From Phoronis ovalis (Eukaryota; Phoronida; Phoronidae), in the NCBI GenBank assembly GCA_028565635.1, contig JAOXYB010052923.1, positions 1 to 11,464 of the forward strand: 11,464 nt of DNA, in the 5' to 3' direction. Positions 7,785-11,464 of this stretch are shown piece by piece. How positions within the stretch are numbered: the stretch's first letter is position 1; each line of letters begins with the position of its first letter. The notes under the pieces are model-generated. The model was not told the origin of the DNA. It saw only the letters and a program-made list of their open reading frames with translations, and did not search any database. A program made the translations under genes and the position numbers.

Positions 7785-8217
7785 ATCATATCCGGTGGGG
7801 CACTCTGTTTCATATCAGGTAGGGGTGCGAGGCGCAAGGGTCCAAACCCTGACCCTGAAACATCCTGGGAATTGACAAATTACCTATCCTGAAATATCTT
7901 TGGCTCCAAAAATCGTCTCCGTGCTGCCAGAAAAAAGGTGAGAATAAAAAAAAGGGGGGGGGCATTTCCAATTCTCTCGGCTCCTCCTTTAAACGCTGTG
8001 GACGATCAAAATCTCCAAAAAAATCTTTAAAAAACACCCTGAAATCCTTGACGTCAAACCCACGCTGAAATATCCTCTTGACGTCAAATACCTACCTGAA
8101 ATATCTCAGAAGTAAAATTACCCACCCTGAAATATCCTGGTAGCCTAAAATGCGACCCTGAAGCGCGGCACATATATACATAGACCGATATTGGAAGTGT
8201 CCCCCCGGGGATATGAT
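7785..8217. mobile_element. About 430-bp inverted-repeat element with 31-bp internal tandem repeats
   Basis: ATCATATCC at 7785-7793 and GGATATGAT at 8209-8217 are exact reverse complements. Weaker pairing continues inward (CGGTGGGGCACTC against CGGGGGGACACTTCC). Inside, a CTGAAATAT-type block recurs at 7855, 7889, 8039, 8065, 8096, 8127 and 8158, with steps of 34, then 26, 31, 31 and 31. Two units contain TTGACGTCAA. A run of eight A followed by nine G sits near 7946-7962. No target duplication is clear, because the flanking ATCATATC is itself part of the inversion. No transposase is encoded. In structure, and in the CCCGGGGGG-type end, it resembles the element at 2019-2348. Confidence 0.65.
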
Positions 8218-8431
8218 ACCATGAAAAGTAATCTACAGTAAACCATTGTCTAAAAACTTGATATGAGCGTTTGTCAAATTGTAACTTGCTAATATAACTC
8301 AAAGTCTCAGGCTCAAACAAAACTCCATTTGAAGGGTCATTTGTTATAATACAGGTAGCATACCGTTCTGACCAGGAGAAAAAATATATTGAATCACCAA
8401 TTACAATAATTTGTCTCATTTTTTCTCCCAA
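8218..8431 (-). pseudogene. Unidentified minus-strand open stretch, probably a transposon fragment
   Basis: About 71 codons are open on the minus strand from 8431, beginning ..GEKMRQIIVIGDSIYFFSW and containing NDPSNGVLFEPETLSYI and KRSYQVFRQWFTVDYFSWYH. The host-like composition ends exactly where the inverted-repeat element begins (8217), so that element seems to have cut it. Beyond a stop (TAG on the minus strand, near 8438-8440) the frame continues upstream with PENLE, hinting at a longer ancestral reading frame. I do not recognise the family. With the recombinase relic on the same strand just beyond the inserted element, it may be another part of the same dead transposon. Confidence 0.35.
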
Positions 8432-8849
8432 GACTAACTATTCCAAATTTTCAGGCAATTTTGTATTTTTGCAAGCCGTATGCTGTCCATAGCAGGGTCA
8501 TGCTTGCAGGACTACAACTTATAACAGCCTGAACTGTTGTGTCGGTCTTGAATCTTCCTACTAATTTTTTAGTCTTATAGTCTTAGTAGCTTAAAACAAA
8601 CTGTATCATGGGGATATGTGTGCTGACATCCACATTTCGGAATAAATATCCACCTAGAGAGTTCGCATATCACGCATACATTCAAAACAAAGTGATCAAA
8701 AACAAAATACTGTTCTTGGTGCACCGCTTATTTTATAAAGATTTCGCTGTGCTATGATAGTAAGTATTCGGTGGGTTTTAGATTTATAACCTGTTTATGA
8801 AGAATTTGATGACACACCTGTGTGAATTATATATTACTGCTTGTCATAG

Positions 8850-8992
8850 GCTGCCAAACACTACCAGAAACTACTCGTGCAGCCAAGAACTTCTATGCTC
8901 AAGTGTGCAGCAAATTACTAAGTGTAATTTACCATTTCTATCAACACCATAATCCGATTGTACAAAGTGTGTCTTCAGGTCCTTGCTTGGGG
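8850..8992 (+). CDS. Candidate exon of an unidentified second gene
   Basis: An acceptor (ATTACTGCTTGTCATAG, ending 8849) is followed by one frame open to a strong GTAAGT donor at 8993. The frame begins in phase 1 and encodes CQTLPETTRAAKNFYAQVCS, then KLLSVIYHFYQHHNPIVQSV, then SSGPCLG. The other two frames hit stops. The peptide looks helical and amphipathic with no signature I recognise. The GTAAGT end leaves phase 0, whereas the next exon's best-looking frame needs phase 1. A weaker donor, CAG|GTCCTT, would end the exon at 8978 in phase 1 and restore agreement. No start codon or upstream exon was identified. Confidence 0.45.
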
Positions 8993-9402
8993 GTAAGTCA
9001 CGTGATTGAATGTATGTGTATACTTGTAATGACTAGTAACACTCGGAAGTCGGAAGTCGTACAGGACATTTATTTGTTCAATTTTAATCAATCTCTTATA
9101 ATATTTAAGAATAGCATTATCCTCATTATATCATATATCTCTACAAATTTTTCAAACACTTGTATAGTCAATTATCATCAGTGGAAGCGTACTCCAACTG
9201 CAGGAAACTCAGTGGGAGAAGTCTCCACGAACGTAGGGTATTTCTTAGCACAAGAACGTGATTAGAAAATTCACTGCCACAATAAAGCGCAAACCGACTG
9301 TACTTTCCGCTTGCCTAATCAGTGTCAAAAAAGTTAAAACTGGAGTTGGAAACTCAAATTTGAGTTTTCTGTGATTCTACTGGGGTATGTTTTATATTGC
9401 AG

Positions 9403-9467
9403 CGAGATCAAGCGCAACAGGTGATACAATCTATGAAATGTGTGCTTCCGTAACGGAGCTATGTCAG
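9403..9467 (+). CDS. Candidate exon of the second gene
   Basis: This 65-bp exon lies between TTTATATTGCAG (ending 9402) and CAG|GTAAAT (9468). Entered in phase 1, it is fully open and reads RSSATGDTIYEMCASVTELC and then Q, leaving phase 0, which fits the open frame of the candidate exon at 11333. Entered in phase 0, as the strong donor at 8993 would require, it reads RDQAQQVIQSMKCVLP and then stops at 9451-9453. So either the upstream donor is the weak one at 8979, an exon is missing between them, this is a terminal exon, or a one-base indel is present. Confidence 0.4.
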
Positions 9468-9944
9468 GTAAATATTGTCTCCAAGGTCAGAAATGTTCCT
9501 TTATGTATCAGAAACTCAGCAAGTTTAAATGAATGCGTTATAGTAATCGTTATATATTAAGATCGACGTTACATTTTTCATCTGTGTTTTAACATGCCAT
9601 TTGATTTTAACTAAGTACATCGTTACCCGAGCTGCGTTATCCCATACGTAATTATTACAATGTAGAAGACATTTCCGTCTGCCGGTAGTGCTAATGGTTC
9701 TGTGCTACTTACTGCCTTAGATTAAAGTTTTCGAATTATTTTTGCTTTTTGTTGCTGTCAGAATAAACAAGGAATGGAATGATAAACCAATAAAAGGTAT
9801 CCTGAACGGAAACTAGGGTGACCAATTTAAAATGAACTTTAATTTGTTTAACTTTTCAGTGGTTACCGCACTATTACTTTAAACATAAAAAAAGTGATAG
9901 ATAAGAAAAACGATAAAAATGACCGGCACATGTAACTTAGAAAA

Positions 9945-10640
9945 ACAGGGAGTACGTCATTCACACTTACATTATGTGCATTATACATCGTCGAGCAACG
10001 ATCACAACGATTACAATGATGTCATCCAATTTATCATATGTTCAACAAGTGCGACGATAAGGTAAATCAATACGTGAGGAGCAAATATGACTTTTACATT
10101 GAAGTCTTCAAGTGAACCATCCAATGAGCAGAAAGTACGTTATTTACACATTCACGGACACTTCACCAAGATAAATCTTCAACTGAGCAGCAGGTGCGAA
10201 CTTTACACCGAAATCATCCATGTGAACCGTCCCGTGAGGATACCTTTACACTAATGTAATCAAATTAAGGCATCTGTTGATTAGGAAGCACGACATTCAC
10301 ACTGGAGTCATCAAGATGCATAGTCATTTGAGTAGGCGGTAGAAACAACCTTAACAGCGAAATCATGAAGATACACCATCAATGAGTAGAAAATACGACG
10401 TTTACAAAAGCTGACATCACCCACTGACGTCATCAAGATAAATCATCCATGAGTAGAAAGTACGACATTTACATACGCTGACATCACCCACTGACGTCAT
10501 CAAGATAAACCATCCATGAGTAGAAAGTACGACATTTGTATACGCTGACATTACCCAAATAAGCTATCCGATGGTATTTATTTACATCATTTAAACATTA
10601 ATTGTGGTGTTACACTGACGTCATTAAGATAAACCGTAAG
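9945..10640. repeat. Degenerate minisatellite, clearest units 67 bp
   Basis: The best-preserved copies lie between about 10380 and 10560: TGAGTAGAAAGTACGACATT, then a variable TACATACGCTGACATCACCC part, then ACTGACGTCATCAAGATAAA, then CATCCA. TGACGTCA recurs at 10425 and 10492, exactly 67 bp apart, and again at 10616. Before 10380 shorter, more worn units without the GCTGACATCACCC block can still be followed (GAAGTCTTCAAG...CCATCCAATGAGCAGAAAGTACG near 10100, and similar blocks back to about 9945). No coding frame runs through it. It lies between candidate exons of the second gene, so probably in an intron. Confidence 0.75.
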
Positions 10641-11332
10641 CACCTAACAACGTGTACATCAGCAAAATAAACCTCCGTATAAGTAATACGTTTGCAAAAA
10701 AGACACTGCTTAATGACGCACTATTTGAAATGCATGTGCAATGTTATTGTAGTATAGTTAACCATGTAAATAACGTCATATGTAAACCACAAACGAATTT
10801 ATTTAGATTGATTAAGAAATATAACTCATGGTGCAATATCCTAGTTTCACATTTAGGTTGTTCAAAGGGGGGACTGAAGGAGAACTTGATTGAAACGAAA
10901 ATATCGTTTAGGCGGGTTAACACACTGCTAAGTTCGTTTTTGTTACATGGTCTTCAATCATTTGATGCCAAAATGTTTGAATATATGATGAAAAATACTC
11001 TGAAAGGTTAGACTATTTTTTGATACCTTTTCAGTTTTACTATTGAAAAGGTATCAAACTCTCAAAAGTTAAAAAAATTGTAGATAATTATATGAGTGGC
11101 TAGTTAACGACTGGTGTTTAATTTTATGCTTTAAAAATATTTTGGCCATTTTTGACACTTGAAACACTTTTTCATATGCTAGCATCTCATGGATATTATC
11201 CATGTTAATTAAACCATCAAAGTGTCCCACCCGCAGGTAACATATCTGACCCAATTGGAGTTATACTTATAGTTATCGGACCTTTTTTGTTTTGTACACT
11301 CAATTATGTTCTTAAATGCTTTTCTGTCTTAG
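10641..11332. other. Presumed intronic stretch of the second gene
   Basis: AT-rich. It contains a 119-codon open stretch (10652-11011) with no known motif and no well-placed splice sites, which I treat as chance, and the hairpin at 11019-11058. Nothing else was identified. Confidence 0.35.
11019..11058. repeat. Perfect 15-bp stem hairpin
   Basis: TTTGATACCTTTTCA (11019-11033) and its exact reverse complement (11044-11058) are separated by a 10-base loop (GTTTTACTAT). The pairing does not extend further on either side. The role is unknown. Confidence 0.7.
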
Positions 11333-11464
11333 GGAAAAAAGACATCAAATGCATGTTTGAATATCATAGCATTTTCCACAGTGCTCCGACGACGATTAGC
11401 GTCACTTCTGCAGGTCGACAGTGTTGTATACCTTTATGAAATAGACAGTGATGAAAGGTGCGAA
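11333..11464 (+). CDS. Candidate exon of the second gene, running off the window
   Basis: A good pyrimidine tract and acceptor (TGCTTTTCTGTCTTAG, ending 11332) are followed by 44 codons open to the window end in phase 0: GKKTSNACLNIIAFSTVLRR, then RLASLLQVDSVVYLYEIDSD, then ERCE. The phase agrees with the end of the candidate exon at 9467. The segment looks like a helical hairpin with a basic RRRL stretch. I do not recognise the family. The exon could end at a donor beyond the window. Confidence 0.5.

Noticed and set aside
7810-8037. 75-codon minus-strand open stretch
   Set aside because: It lies inside the second TIR element and translates its repeats and the A/G homopolymer.
10652-11011. 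119-codon + strand open stretch
   Set aside because: Longest open stretch near the right end, but no known motif, no ATG at its start and no convincing splice sites; in DNA this AT-rich I treat it as chance. It could be revisited if transcripts cover it.

Overview
This is a piece of animal nuclear DNA. It is AT-rich (roughly two thirds A+T by eye), its genes are split by spliceosomal introns of about 0.6-1.8 kb, and it is crowded with decayed transposons. There is no bacterial-type operon, Shine-Dalgarno site or dense coding. The coding sequence and the mix of repeats fit an invertebrate such as a mollusc, another lophotrochozoan or an invertebrate deuterostome. The species cannot be fixed from the sequence alone.

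The left half (54-5500, + strand) holds the last five coding exons of an SLC23-family nucleobase/ascorbate transporter (SVCT/NAT type). It runs from just before the NAT signature motif to the stop codon, about 248 residues in all; the 5' exons lie upstream of the window. Every visible splice junction is phase 1 with GT-AG ends. The protein ends in -TTQV, a possible class I PDZ ligand. A 3' UTR follows, with the first AATAAA at 6198.

The transporter introns carry the most unusual material. Intron A (288-875) contains a broken, apparently intron-less copy of the transporter's own DNTIP...REERG region. Intron C (1996-3826) contains a 330-bp TIR element with a perfect 8-bp target duplication and internal ~33-bp repeats, then a ~510-bp imperfect long hairpin, then a possible third old inverted-repeat element. 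Intron D (3938-5345) contains a decayed non-LTR retrotransposon reverse transcriptase, sense with the gene, that appears to be split by a later insertion.

From 5501 to 8849 I see no confident host exon. The second half of this stretch holds a minus-strand relic of a tyrosine-recombinase transposase (about 7496-7743), a second TIR element with 31-bp internal repeats (about 7785-8217), and an unidentified minus-strand open stretch that stops exactly at that element's edge (8218-8431).

From 8850 to the right edge a second + strand gene is suggested by three candidate exons (8850-8992, 9403-9467, 11333 to the window end). The predicted peptides look helical and I cannot assign them to a family. 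The reading frame between the first two exons is unresolved. Between the second and third lies a degenerate minisatellite (about 9945-10640) whose clearest units are 67 bp long and carry TGACGTCA sites, and a perfect 15-bp hairpin at 11019-11058.
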